Assembly: GCF_010894455.1 (NCBI RefSeq) | Contig: NZ_JAAIXY010000006.1 | Coordinates: 372,001-436,000, forward strand | Direction of reading: 5' to 3' | Source: Myxococcus eversor | Lineage (GTDB): Bacteria > Myxococcota > Myxococcia > Myxococcales > Myxococcaceae | Length of the DNA: 64,000 nt | Shown: positions 31,185 to 40,365 of the stretch, one piece after another | How positions within the stretch are numbered: the stretch's first letter is position 1 | Layout: every line of letters starts with the position of its first letter | Notes under the pieces: generated by a model | Databases searched by the model: none | Told to the model about the DNA's origin: nothing | What the model saw: only the letters and a program-made list of their open reading frames with translations | Program-made: the position numbers and the translations under genes

Positions 31185-31634
31185 ATGATGAAGAAGCTCG
31201 CCATCGCCGGTTCCGCCGTCGTCGCCGTCGTCCTGCTCAGCGGATTCGCCTTCCGCGGAGGTCACCATGGCTGGGGCAGAGACCCCGAGCGCATCAAGCA
31301 GATGGTGTCGTGGAAGCTGAACGACAAGCTGGATGACCTCGACGCCACGGACGCGCAGCGCCAGTCCATCAACGCCGTGAAGGACCGCCTCTTCGACCAG
31401 GGCGCGAAGCTCGCGGTGGAGCAGCACGCGGTGCGCTCGGACGTCGTCACCCAGCTCGAGTCGGACAAGCCCGACGCGCAGAAGCTCCACGCGCTGGTGG
31501 ACGAGCGCATCGACGCCATGCGCGCGTTTGCACACCAGGCGACGGATGCCGCGCTGGAGGTCCACGGCACGCTGACGCCGGAGCAGCGCAAGGAGCTGGC
31601 CACGGAGTTCCGTGAGCGCACCGGCATGAAGTGA
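31185..31634 (+). CDS. Spy/CpxP-like periplasmic protein (heavy-metal sensor family)
   Basis: A 149-residue exported helical protein: signal peptide MMKKLAIAGSAVVAVVLLSGFAF, a His/Gly spacer (RGGHHGWG), then two long helical hairpins ending in LTPEQRKELATEFRER, the LTxxQ-type motif of the Spy/CpxP/ZraP family. Members act as periplasmic chaperones or metal-responsive stress proteins. ATG at 31185 and 31188 are both possible. There is no neighbouring two-component system, so its trigger cannot be read from context. Confidence 0.8.
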   Translation: MMKKLAIAGSAVVAVVLLSGFAFRGGHHGWGRDPERIKQMVSWKLNDKLDDLDATDAQRQSINAVKDRLFDQGAKLAVEQHAVRSDVVTQLESDKPDAQKLHALVDERIDAMRAFAHQATDAALEVHGTLTPEQRKELATEFRERTGMK

Positions 31635-31730
31635 CCCGCCCTGGGGGAGCGCGTCCCCCACTCAACGCCCACCCATGTCCGCGGGTAGGAATGGGTAGGC
31701 GGCGGGGAGCGTCACGCATAGGTTGCAGGT

Positions 31731-32531
31731 GTGAGATACACCGACTACGCGCAACGCATCCGTTCGTTCGAGAACCTTGGTGAAGTGGCCGAGTATGGAC
31801 AAGTCCTGGAGGGTGGCCAGCCCTACCCCCTCTTCCGCATCACCGTGCCGGGAGAGCGTTGGCTGGTCATCACCTCGGGCTTCCACGGAGAGGAGCCCGC
31901 GGGCCCGCTCACGCTGGCCGAGCGCTTCCCCGAGGTGGTGGCCTATGCCCGGCAACGCGGCGTGGGCCTGCGCGTGTATCCCTGTATCAACCCCTCCGGC
32001 TTCGAGGACGGCACCCGCTACAACCGCTCCGGCGAGAAGCCCAACAACGACTTCATGCGCTACGAGGTGGCGCCCGGTGAGTGGCGCGGCGAGCTGAACG
32101 AGGGCCAGGACCACCTGCGCTGGGCCCTCTTCGATGGCGGGCCCAAGGAGACGCGCCTGGTGCGCTCGGACCTGGCGCGCTTCCGTCCGCCGGACGCGGC
32201 GTTGGACATCCACCAGGACAACTACCTGGGTGGCGCCGCGACGTACGCGTATGTCTTTGGAGACAAGGCCGTCTATCGCCCCTTCGTCGAGGCCGCGTCC
32301 AAGTACGCGACGGTGGTGCGCAACCAGAAGGTCGACGAGCAGAACGTCACCGACGAGGACGGGCTCATCGTGTATCACGATGGCAGCGTCACCGACTGGT
32401 ATATGCGCCAGGGCGTGCCCTACACGGCGACGCTGGAGACCACCACGCCCATGAGCATGGACGCGTGCCATGCGGTGAACCTCCTCTGGATTCGAGGCTT
32501 CATCGACCTGGCCGCTCGCGGAGTCCGCTGA
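31731..32531 (+). CDS. M14-type zinc carboxypeptidase / succinylglutamate desuccinylase-like protein
   Basis: A 266-residue protein with the M14 ligand set: H52 and E55 in GFHGEEPAG, H161 in LDIHQDN, substrate-binding R99 in the INPSGFEDGTRYNRS stretch, and the catalytic glutamate E236 in TATLETTTP. There is no signal peptide, so it should act in the cytoplasm on a small C-terminal or N-acyl amino-acid substrate. The length fits compact M14/AstE-AspA members better than classical secreted carboxypeptidases. The start is GTG at 31731, with a weak ribosome site. An aldo/keto reductase gene follows after 81 bases. Confidence 0.8.
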   Translation: MRYTDYAQRIRSFENLGEVAEYGQVLEGGQPYPLFRITVPGERWLVITSGFHGEEPAGPLTLAERFPEVVAYARQRGVGLRVYPCINPSGFEDGTRYNRSGEKPNNDFMRYEVAPGEWRGELNEGQDHLRWALFDGGPKETRLVRSDLARFRPPDAALDIHQDNYLGGAATYAYVFGDKAVYRPFVEAASKYATVVRNQKVDEQNVTDEDGLIVYHDGSVTDWYMRQGVPYTATLETTTPMSMDACHAVNLLWIRGFIDLAARGVR

Positions 32532-32612
32532 CCCGGGCTCACGCGCGCGCCTCGTCGTGACATGCTCCCGTGCGCGGGTCCCGTGCACGGGGCTTGCGAG
32601 GAGGCTGGCACC

Positions 32613-33494
32613 GTGGAGCGTCGTCCGCTGGGAAGAACTGGACTGGAGACGTCGGTGCTCGGCCTCGGCGCGGGCCAGGTGGGCAGTGCCGACCTGGATG
32701 ACCGGGCGGCGTCCGCGCTGCTGAATGGCGCGCTGGACGCGGGCCTCAACCTCATCGACACCGCGCCCAGCTATGGCTTGTCCGAGGAGCGAATCGGCCG
32801 GTTCCTCTCCGGGCGCAGGCGGGAGTTCCTCCTGTCCACCAAGTGCGGCTACGGCGTGCCTGGGGTGGAGGACTGGACGCCCGAGTGCATCACCCTCGGC
32901 GTGGACCAGGCGCTGCGGCGGCTGCGCACGGACGTCATCGACGTGCTGCACTTCCACTCGTGTCCCAGTGAGGTGCTCCAGCGCGCGGAGCTGGTGGATG
33001 CGCTGCGACGGGCCGTGGCCCAGGGCAAGGTGCGCGTGGCCGCATACTCGGGAGACAACGCGGCCCTCCAGGTGGCGCTGTCCAACGGCGCCTTCGGCAG
33101 CGTGCAGACCTCCGTCAACGTGTTCGACCAGCGCGCGCTCGACGCGGGCGTGCCTCGCGCGCGGGAGCTGGGCGTGGGCGTCATCGCGAAGCGGCCGTTG
33201 GGCAACGCGGCGTGGCGCTTCGACACGCGGCCCGCCGCGCATGACGTGGGTCAGTACTGGGAGCGGATGAAGGCCATGGCCGTGGACCCGGGTGACCTGG
33301 ACTGGAGTGAGCTGGCGCTGCGCTTCACGGCCCATGCCCCCGGGGTGAACACCTGCATCGTCGGCACCGCCAATCTGGACAACCTGCTGCGCAATGTCCG
33401 GCTGCTGGCGAAGGGCCCGCTCCCCGAGGCGCGGGTCTCCGCGCTTCGCGAGGCATTCCGTCGGAACGACGCGGGCTGGGACGGCGTGATTTGA
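32613..33494 (+). CDS. aldo/keto reductase
   Basis: A 293-residue (alpha/beta)8 NADPH-dependent oxidoreductase. The catalytic tetrad is D49 and Y54 in DTAPSYG, K77 in STKCGYG and H115 in VLHFHS. The C-terminal NADPH-binding part is NTCIVGTANLDNLLRNV. I choose the GTG at 32613 because GAGGAGG lies eight bases upstream; the frame also runs back to an ATG at 32562 but without family similarity. Substrate is unknown. It is convergent with the GH88 gene, separated by a strong hairpin. Confidence 0.9.
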   Translation: MERRPLGRTGLETSVLGLGAGQVGSADLDDRAASALLNGALDAGLNLIDTAPSYGLSEERIGRFLSGRRREFLLSTKCGYGVPGVEDWTPECITLGVDQALRRLRTDVIDVLHFHSCPSEVLQRAELVDALRRAVAQGKVRVAAYSGDNAALQVALSNGAFGSVQTSVNVFDQRALDAGVPRARELGVGVIAKRPLGNAAWRFDTRPAAHDVGQYWERMKAMAVDPGDLDWSELALRFTAHAPGVNTCIVGTANLDNLLRNVRLLAKGPLPEARVSALREAFRRNDAGWDGVI

Positions 33495-33499
33495 GCGCA

Positions 33500-33533
33500 C
33501 GGCCCGCCCCTCGATGAGACGAGGAGCGGGCCG
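33500..33533. terminator. bidirectional terminator between convergent genes
   Basis: CGGCCCGCCCCTCG (33500-33513) pairs with CGAGGAGCGGGCCG (33520-33533) with a single mismatch and a 6-base loop. It sits midway in the 54 bases between two converging stop codons, a typical shared terminator. No T-tract is present on either side. Confidence 0.7.
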
Positions 33534-33548
33534 CCGTCACGCATGTCC

Positions 33549-35618
33549 TCAGTGCTGCTTGCGTCGACGCTGACGCCAGCTGCGCAGCGCGAGCAGGAGC
33601 AGCGGGAGTGGCAGTGCGCCCGCGGCGCCGCATCCGAAGCCCTCGGGCATCGCCTCGTTGGCCACGCGCCGGGCCGCGTTGGCGACGGCGACCTCGTCCA
33701 CGTCACCGGGCGCGGGGTTCTCCGACACCGGGCCCCAGCGCTCGAAGTCCGCGAGCTGCTCCAGCAACGCCGCATCGTCCGTGGGCTCCGTGAGTACGGG
33801 CCCCACGCCCTCGCCCTCGACTCCCACCGGCGAAGCCATCGACAGGACCGCCACCTCGTCAGCGCCGCCGATGGCGGTCGCCCCGCCCTCGATGCCCTCC
33901 GGTGACGCCACCGACAGAGCCGCCACCTCGTCGGCCTCGCCAGCGGCGGTCGCCCCACCGGGCCTCACGGTGTGCCCCGTCACCCGGAAGTCGCTGTCCG
34001 CGATGACCGTCCTCACGGACACGCGGCCCAGGTCGTTGATGGACGGCGCCCCGGTTCGGAAGACATACCGGTTGGCGATCTGCACTTCGCTCCCTCCCGG
34101 AGGGCGAACCCACACGCTGTAGCGCTGCGCGGGCAGGTCCGCGACGAGGCGCACGTGGTACGTCTGGCCGCTCACGTAGGGCACCCGGACCAGCGACGCG
34201 TAGGCGCCACCGTTGCGCACGTCGAAGTACCCATCCAGGTTCATCCTCACCGTCAGGTTCAGCGAGGAGTAGCCGGTCACCGACGTGGAGCTGTCCGCGT
34301 AGCCCACCGTTCCGTCCTGTGGAAAGGCGAGCGGTGTCACATCGAACTCGACGGTGCGCACGCCCGTGTTCGTAGCGCCGAGCAGGTGCTGGCTCTCGAA
34401 GAAGGCGACCTTCGAGTACCAGGGGTACGGCGGGTTCGGGTTGAAGCGGAGCACCGCCTCCAGGAAGTAGTAGTCGCCGTAGATGAGGCTGACATCAATC
34501 TCCTGGTTGGCGGGCAGGTGTCCCACGCCGTGCAACAACAGGCCCGGGCTGTTGGTGCCCTGCGCGAAGTACGCGGGCGACACCAGCGTGTCCAACGTGC
34601 GCAGCGCCGCGTCCCGGTAGCGCACCTTCCGCGCGGCATCCGTCTCCAGGGTGCTCAACTCCAACAACGCCGAGGCGACCGCCGCCGCCGCCGAGGAGTC
34701 CTTCTGCGTGCCCGGCGCGTCAAAATCCCACTTCGGCACCATGTCCGCCGGCACGTGGTCCAGGTACCAGTCCGTCACCTTGCGCGCCGCCGCGAGCATC
34801 CGCGCGTCCCCCGTGTACCGGTACACCATGGTGTACCCATAGATGAGCCACGCATGGCCCCGCGCCCAGGTGGAGTTCGTGGAGTACCCCTGGAACGTGC
34901 CCTTCGAGCGGATGGCCCCCGTCGCGGCGTTGTAGTCCACGTAGTGGAATGAGCTGCCATCCGGACGCACGGCATCCCGCAGCGTGGTGAGCGCGTGGTT
35001 GAGGGCCATGGTCCGCAGCTCCGCGCGGCCCCCGTTCGCCGCGGCCCACAGCAGCAGCTCCAGGTTCATCATTGTGTCCGTGACGAGCGGCACGTCCCAC
35101 GCCGAGTTCCAATCACAGCAATCGATGATGCCGATGCGCGAGTTGTAGCGCGTGGCGAGCGACTCGGCCGCGGTCAGCAGCACGCCGCGATAGTACGGGT
35201 CTCCCGTGAGCCGGTACGCCGCGCCGTAGCTCGTGAACAGCTTGAAGCCCAGGTCGTGCGTCTGCCGGTTCGTCTTCTGTCCCTCCAGGGGCCGCGTCCA
35301 CTGGTCGGCCTTCTGCTGCCACGAAGGCTCCAGCCCCGCCTGGAACAGGTGCCACATGCTCCCCGGGAAGAAGCCCTGCGTCCACGCCACCGCGTCCGTA
35401 TTGGCCACCGTCGACCACGTTCCGTCGGCGCGCGAGGCCTTGGGTGAGCGCGACGTGTTCGGCATGGCGGTGGCCGTCTTTCGCAGCTGCGTTCTCGCGA
35501 AGCCCACCACCTTCAGCGCATCCGCGTCGGTGAACGCCTGGGCCGTGCTCGTCATCAGCAGCAACACCAGCCACAGCGCCCCCATGGCCCTCCTCGTCCC
35601 CTGAGCAGCTCTCGTCAT
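33549..35618 (-). CDS. GH88 unsaturated glucuronyl hydrolase-like protein with MYXO-CTERM tail
   Basis: A 689-residue secreted protein. After a signal peptide (cleaved near STAQA, residue 28) comes an (alpha/alpha)6-barrel GH88 domain to about 390. The two family catalytic acids are visible: D122 in THDLGFKLF and D181 in VTDTMMNL. GH88 enzymes remove unsaturated uronic acid from oligosaccharides left by polysaccharide lyases. A beta-sandwich domain (about 400-550) follows, then a linker with an imperfect repeat (ADEVAALSVASPEGIEGG / ADEVAVLSMASPVGVEG), and a C-terminal GCGAAGALPLPLLLLAL plus RQRRRK, a MYXO-CTERM anchor. So it is a cell-surface glycosidase. Start at 35618 has GGAGGGG upstream. 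Confidence 0.85.
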   Translation of the reverse strand: MTRAAQGTRRAMGALWLVLLLMTSTAQAFTDADALKVVGFARTQLRKTATAMPNTSRSPKASRADGTWSTVANTDAVAWTQGFFPGSMWHLFQAGLEPSWQQKADQWTRPLEGQKTNRQTHDLGFKLFTSYGAAYRLTGDPYYRGVLLTAAESLATRYNSRIGIIDCCDWNSAWDVPLVTDTMMNLELLLWAAANGGRAELRTMALNHALTTLRDAVRPDGSSFHYVDYNAATGAIRSKGTFQGYSTNSTWARGHAWLIYGYTMVYRYTGDARMLAAARKVTDWYLDHVPADMVPKWDFDAPGTQKDSSAAAAVASALLELSTLETDAARKVRYRDAALRTLDTLVSPAYFAQGTNSPGLLLHGVGHLPANQEIDVSLIYGDYYFLEAVLRFNPNPPYPWYSKVAFFESQHLLGATNTGVRTVEFDVTPLAFPQDGTVGYADSSTSVTGYSSLNLTVRMNLDGYFDVRNGGAYASLVRVPYVSGQTYHVRLVADLPAQRYSVWVRPPGGSEVQIANRYVFRTGAPSINDLGRVSVRTVIADSDFRVTGHTVRPGGATAAGEADEVAALSVASPEGIEGGATAIGGADEVAVLSMASPVGVEGEGVGPVLTEPTDDAALLEQLADFERWGPVSENPAPGDVDEVAVANAARRVANEAMPEGFGCGAAGALPLPLLLLALRSWRQRRRKQH

Positions 35619-35839
35619 GCACCCCTCCCATCACCGCCGCCAAGGTGGCCGCGTGCCCACCTCGGAACCAGGGAGGCCCTGGCATGACGACGAGCGGCCG
35701 CACGCCCGCGGAGAGCAGCGCCCCACGGCTCCGGGTCCGATTCAGCGGTGAGGTGACAGGTACGCGACGACGCGAATGTGAAGTGCCGACCCGCGCCGTC
35801 AGTCCCCAGGGCCCGGCGGCCAGCGAGTGGCCCGCCGCG

Positions 35840-37048
35840 CTAACGACCGGAGGTCAACACGCGCTGCCACAGCGTCAGCAGGTCGCGGACCACCGGCCCG
35901 TCGGGCACTTCCGCCACGGGAGGCACGTCCACGCGGACACCGTGGGCGGCCAGCTTCGTGAAGGGATTCTCCGGGTCATCGGTCTTCAGCGGCACCGCCG
36001 GGTCCGCCGGACGGAAGCCGAACGACAACGCGCGCTCCTGCACCGGACGGCTCTGCAGATAACGCAGCCACTCCACCGCCGCCGCCTTCTGCGCGGGCGT
36101 CACCCAGTCCGCCTGGAGCACGGCTGCGGGGTGGTCGCTCCACAAGGTGAGCGCCGGGTAGTACACCCGCAGCTCCCCCCACCGCCCCTGAGCGTGGGAG
36201 AGCTGGGCGATGGCCAGGTTCTCGTACACCACCGCGATGTCGTAGCGGGACGGGCCGAAGCGGACCATGTCCGCCATGAAGGTGCCCGTGGAAGGCTCGA
36301 AGCGCGTGACACCTCGCTCCAACGCCTTCATCCAGTCCTGGTAGCGCGGCTCCAACAGGTCCGCCACCGTGAGCCCGCCGCGCTTGCCGTAGTACTCCAG
36401 CGTCGCAAGCAGCAGCGCCTGGAGTCCGGAGTTGGAGCGCGTCGGGTCCGTGTGGCCCAGCTTCACGAACCCCCACTCCGGCTTGCCACCAATCGCCGGC
36501 CAGCCCTGGGGACTCGTCACCGCCTTCTGCAACACCTTCCACGACACCGCGCCGCCACCGCTCGCCTTGCGCAGCACCTCCGCCCGGTCCTCCCACACCA
36601 CGAAGACCAGCGGGGTGATGACCAGCGGGCGCGGAGCCTGCTCGCCCTCCTCGGCGAACAGCGGCTTGCGCTCGGGGTCCGTGGCCCAGTCGGAGGCCAG
36701 CATGCGCAACACCGCGCTGTCCGCCGGGCTCCACACCGTGGGCTGCTCACGGCCGTCGAGGATGGCCTGCGCCGCCTCCAGCGACCCACGCCCCACCAGC
36801 TTCAGCCGGATGTGGGGATGCTGCTTCTGGAAGTCCTCCGCCGCGGCCTCCACCCACTCCTTCTTCTCCGTGCTGTAGAGGAACGAGACGTCCACCACCT
36901 CGCCGGGCCTCGGAGGCCGGGGCGACGTGGGCTCGGGCGTGCCGGCCTCCTGGACACCGCGCGGAGGCGGCTCCCGGTTGGAGGTCAGATAGAGGACCCC
37001 GCCCAGCGCGAGAAAGAGCCCGACGACGATGAGAACCTTGGGTGTCAT
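35840..37048 (-). CDS. membrane-anchored extracellular solute-binding protein (SBP_bac_11-like)
   Basis: A 402-residue protein with an N-terminal membrane segment (residues 4-22) and no lipobox, followed by a Pro-rich linker and a periplasmic-binding-protein fold. Diagnostic segments include VDVSFLYSTEKKEWVEAAAEDFQKQHP, LVFVVWEDRAEVL, and the ligand-loop-like LGHTDPTRSNSGLQALLLA, as in the solute-binding domains that often pair with von Willebrand A domains. No ABC permease or ATPase is encoded nearby, so a transport role is not supported by context. The start at 37048 gives the clean membrane segment; the frame continues upstream to 37126. Confidence 0.75.
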   Translation of the reverse strand: MTPKVLIVVGLFLALGGVLYLTSNREPPPRGVQEAGTPEPTSPRPPRPGEVVDVSFLYSTEKKEWVEAAAEDFQKQHPHIRLKLVGRGSLEAAQAILDGREQPTVWSPADSAVLRMLASDWATDPERKPLFAEEGEQAPRPLVITPLVFVVWEDRAEVLRKASGGGAVSWKVLQKAVTSPQGWPAIGGKPEWGFVKLGHTDPTRSNSGLQALLLATLEYYGKRGGLTVADLLEPRYQDWMKALERGVTRFEPSTGTFMADMVRFGPSRYDIAVVYENLAIAQLSHAQGRWGELRVYYPALTLWSDHPAAVLQADWVTPAQKAAAVEWLRYLQSRPVQERALSFGFRPADPAVPLKTDDPENPFTKLAAHGVRVDVPPVAEVPDGPVVRDLLTLWQRVLTSGR

Positions 37049-37082
37049 GTGTCGATGCGCCCCCCTCGCGCCGAGTCTTGCC

Positions 37083-37943
37083 TCACGCCTCCAGGCGCGA
37101 GAGCCGACCGGCGAGCTGCGCATCACTCCCCGCGCTCACACCCTTCACCCACTCCGTCAGCGAGCCACCCGACGACGTCAGCTTCGCCTCGACATGCGGA
37201 CGCAGTTGGCCCCAGCGCTTGCCCCAGCCCTCCTCGGACGCGCTGCCCTTCATGCCTGGCCGCTCCGCGAGCAACAGCCCCAGCCGCAGCGCCAGCTCCG
37301 GCTCACCGAGCGACTCGGCCCGCCGCACCATGGCCAGCGCCTCCGTCTCCGGCGCGCGACGCCACGCATCCACCGCGCGGGAGAAGGCCGCCACGTCCAG
37401 CTCGCTCAACAGGCCCAGCGCATGCCGCAGCGGCAGCCGGCCCTCCTTCGGCGCGACGACGACGCGCGCCATCAGCGCATCGAACGTGGAGGCCAGCTCC
37501 GCGTGCTTCGCGGGGTCCACGCCACCGAGCGCCCGCAGTGCCCTGCGCGCGCTCCGGGCGCGAGACGTCACCTCCCAGCTTCGCCAACCCAGCCGGGCCC
37601 GCAGTCCCGCGAGCGCGTCCGCGGCGGCCTTGAGCGTCTCCGGCGTGGGCTTCGCGACAGGCACGCGAAGGGGCAGCGGCGTCTTCTCGGGCGCGCGCGG
37701 CGCGGCGGCGACGGGAGCGGGCGCCGCGGCACCCTCGGCCGTCACCTCGCGATAACCCTCGCGCACCTTCTCCGCGACCTTCTTCTCGTACTCACGCTCG
37801 GCGCCCGCGGCGTCGGGGAACGCCTTCTCCTTGCGCTGCCCGGCGGTGCCGATGCGGCCGTAGGTGACGATGAAGGTGTTGCCCTGAACCTCCGGCTGCC
37901 AGAACTTGGAGCTGGTTCCCTCGACGAATTCGAACCTTCGCAT
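37083..37943 (-). CDS. WGR domain protein
   Basis: A 286-residue cytoplasmic protein. Residues 1-65 are a WGR domain (RRFEFVEGTSSKFWQPEV...TYGRIGTAGQRKEKAF), the module found in PARP proteins and bacterial homologues that binds nucleic-acid ends. An Ala/Pro linker joins it to a helical C-terminal region (about 105-286) with repeated ALR/RLG motifs and no recognisable catalytic site. Many bacterial WGR proteins are of unknown function. It is encoded 34 bases upstream of the solute-binding protein gene on the same strand, so the two are possibly co-transcribed. Confidence 0.85.
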   Translation of the reverse strand: MRRFEFVEGTSSKFWQPEVQGNTFIVTYGRIGTAGQRKEKAFPDAAGAEREYEKKVAEKVREGYREVTAEGAAAPAPVAAAPRAPEKTPLPLRVPVAKPTPETLKAAADALAGLRARLGWRSWEVTSRARSARRALRALGGVDPAKHAELASTFDALMARVVVAPKEGRLPLRHALGLLSELDVAAFSRAVDAWRRAPETEALAMVRRAESLGEPELALRLGLLLAERPGMKGSASEEGWGKRWGQLRPHVEAKLTSSGGSLTEWVKGVSAGSDAQLAGRLSRLEA

Positions 37944-38004
37944 GGCCCATCCTCCTCGCGCATCGGCCGGCCCTCCAGGCTAGCTCATGCGCACCTGTCG
38001 CGCC

Positions 38005-39000
38005 TCACGCGGCGCGCGAAGACCGCTCCTGGAACTCCGTCTCCATCTCCTTCAGGCCCATGGAGCGCGGCACCCGCCCCTCGTACCCCAGCTCCTGGCG
38101 GGCCTTCTCGTCGCTCACCGTCACCTCACGTCCAATCAGCAGCACCTCCGTGCGGCTGAGCGGCGGTCGGCCCGGCAGCCCGAGCGTGCCCCACGCCAGG
38201 TCCGCCACCGTGGCCACCAGCGCGGCAAGGCCATAGGGAATGGAGCTGTTGCCCGGGTCCACGCCCTGCGACTTGAGCATCGCGGTGACGAACTCCCGGA
38301 ACACCACCGGCTCGCCGTCGGTGAGGTAGTACGCCTCGCCGCCTCGGCCCTTCTCCGCCGCCAGCAGCATGCCCTCCACGCAGTTGGCCACGTGGCAGGT
38401 GGACGTCAGGTAGCGACCATCCCCTATCCACTTGAAGCGCTTGCTGCGCACCGCGTCCACCATCTGCGGCAGCACCGACGTGTCTCCGCGTCCCCACACC
38501 AGGCGCGGACGCACCGCCACGGTAGTGAAGTCCGCGGAGTTGACGCTCAGCACCCGGCGCTCCGCCTCGTTCTTGGTGGAGGGATAGTCGCCGATGGGGC
38601 GCTCCGGCAGCGGCCACGTCTCGTTCACCTTCACGAGCGGCGTGCCGTCCGCCATCACCGCCTCCGTGCTGACGTGCACCAGCCGCTTCACCCCGGCGGC
38701 GCGAGCGGCCTCCAGCACCCGCTCCGTGCCGCGCACGTTGGCCTCGTAGTACTCCGCGCGAGGCGCCCACGACTTCACCAGCGCGGCCGAGTGGAAGACG
38801 GTGTCGCAGCCCTCCATGCCCGCGCGCAGCTTCGCCACGTCGGACAGGTCGCCCTCGAAAGGCTCCCCGCCCGCCGCCGCCACCGTCGCGAGGGACTCCG
38901 GAGAGCGCGCCAACGCCCGAGCCTCGTCGCCGCGCGCCTTGAGCGCCGCGAGAAGGTACCTGCCCACGAAACCGGAACCGCCGGTGACGAACGCCCGCAT
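38005..39000 (-). CDS. NAD(P)-dependent epimerase/dehydratase (extended SDR)
   Basis: A 331-residue extended SDR. The cofactor loop is FVTGGSGFVGRYL at the N-terminus and the catalytic dyad is Y-x3-K in DYPSTKNEAER. The RLVHVSTEAVM segment and the C-terminal length resemble 3-beta-hydroxysteroid dehydrogenase/isomerase-type and hopanoid-associated sugar epimerase-like members, so the substrate may be a sterol-like or isoprenoid alcohol, but this is inference. ATG at 39000 has AGGGGAG upstream. No neighbours point to a pathway. Confidence 0.88.
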   Translation of the reverse strand: MRAFVTGGSGFVGRYLLAALKARGDEARALARSPESLATVAAAGGEPFEGDLSDVAKLRAGMEGCDTVFHSAALVKSWAPRAEYYEANVRGTERVLEAARAAGVKRLVHVSTEAVMADGTPLVKVNETWPLPERPIGDYPSTKNEAERRVLSVNSADFTTVAVRPRLVWGRGDTSVLPQMVDAVRSKRFKWIGDGRYLTSTCHVANCVEGMLLAAEKGRGGEAYYLTDGEPVVFREFVTAMLKSQGVDPGNSSIPYGLAALVATVADLAWGTLGLPGRPPLSRTEVLLIGREVTVSDEKARQELGYEGRVPRSMGLKEMETEFQERSSRAA

Positions 39001-39126
39001 GGACTGCTCCCCTGGCAATGAGGTCTCGGGCTCCTACCACCACCCGCCCTCGGCGCGGTAGCCACCCGACGGCCTTGGGCCCCTCATTCGAGCGACCTGG
39101 CGCCCATCGGGGGCCCCGCCTTCTCC

Positions 39127-40308
39127 TTAGAACATGTCCCGCAGGGACGGCTGCGGCCCGGAGAACAGCGCCATCGCCGCCTGCACGGAGGCGTCGTCCG
39201 CCTCCACCAGCCCCACCGAGCGCAGGGAGGCCGCGGACTGGAAGCCGGTGTACAGCGGGCCCAGTTGGCGGATGTCCAGCCGCAGCCGGCCCTCTCCGCC
39301 GCGCTTCACCCGGGCCACGCCGTCCTCCACCTCCAGCACGAAGCGCCCCTGGTTCTCCGGGAAGAGCTCGTCCGTCACCTCCAGGTGCAGCGAGCCGGAG
39401 AGTCCCGGCGTCCAGCCTCGGGCCTCCAGCGCGGAGACGACGTCCAGCACTCGCACCATCCAGTGCATGTAGACCTTCACCGAATAGGACTGCTCGCGCA
39501 GCATCAGGAGGAACGGGTCGTCGGGGCCGCCGTACCACACCACTTCCGTGCCCAGGGAGTGGTGGTCCCCCAGGAAGCGCAGCAGCCGGCGCGCCGCCGC
39601 GGGCGTGGTGGCCACGATGTCCGTGAGGGCCAGCTCCTGCTTCAAGTCCTTGAGCGGCCGACGCGCCAGGTAGACGTAGCCCTCCACTCCCGCACTGCCC
39701 TCCACGAGGTAGCCGTGGACGGGCTCGGAGCGCGGGTTGCGGACGCGGTTCCAGGAGAACTCGCTCCGGTCCAGCCAGCCCTGACGGAAGCGGGCCACGC
39801 TCGTGTAGCAGGCGGCGATGGCGTCCTCGTCGCGGGACTCGATGGCTCGCAGCGACAGCGAGCGCTCGCCCATCTCCAGCGCGGACATCTGCACGCGCGT
39901 CTCGTAGCGCGCTCCGGCCTGCTCGTAGCCCGCGCGGCGATAGAGGGGTTGGGTGGCGGGATAGAGGATGGAGAGCGCCGCGCCAGACTCGCGGGCCTCC
40001 TGCACCAGCCGCGTCATCAGCCGGGTCGCCGTGCCCTGCCCCCGGTGCAGCGGTGAGACTCCCACGCCACCCACGCCGACAACGGGCACGCTGCGCCCGC
40101 CGAACCACTGACCCTTGCGGATGGAGACCAGCGTGCCCGCCACCTTCCCGCCCTCGCGCAGGAGCCGCAGGTCGCGCGGGTCCAGCCGCTGCCTCCACGC
40201 GATGCAGTCCGCCGGCGTCATCGCGTAGGCGTGCATCAGGATGTCCGCCACGGCGGACAACTCCTGCTCATCTCTCGGCGGTCCAAAGTCGTCCGGCTTC
40301 GCGTCCAC
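39127..40308 (-). CDS. Eis-like GNAT N-acetyltransferase
   Basis: A 393-residue protein with two GNAT folds and a C-terminal sterol-carrier-like domain, the architecture of Eis (enhanced intracellular survival) proteins, which acetylate amines such as aminoglycosides or protein lysines. The acetyl-CoA loop VGVSPLHRGQGTATRLM is intact, followed by ILYPATQPLYRRAGYE, the standard Eis motif. The C-terminal carboxylate ends ...SLRDMF, and Eis-type enzymes use the terminal carboxylate as catalytic base, ending in Phe as here. I prefer the GTG at 40308 (GGAGG eight bases upstream) to the GTG at 40341. Confidence 0.88.
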   Translation of the reverse strand: MDAKPDDFGPPRDEQELSAVADILMHAYAMTPADCIAWRQRLDPRDLRLLREGGKVAGTLVSIRKGQWFGGRSVPVVGVGGVGVSPLHRGQGTATRLMTRLVQEARESGAALSILYPATQPLYRRAGYEQAGARYETRVQMSALEMGERSLSLRAIESRDEDAIAACYTSVARFRQGWLDRSEFSWNRVRNPRSEPVHGYLVEGSAGVEGYVYLARRPLKDLKQELALTDIVATTPAAARRLLRFLGDHHSLGTEVVWYGGPDDPFLLMLREQSYSVKVYMHWMVRVLDVVSALEARGWTPGLSGSLHLEVTDELFPENQGRFVLEVEDGVARVKRGGEGRLRLDIRQLGPLYTGFQSAASLRSVGLVEADDASVQAAMALFSGPQPSLRDMF

Positions 40309-40365
40309 GTCCCCATCCCTCCAAGGGGTGCGCTCACGCACCCTGGGGGCATCCTAGCGGGACGC

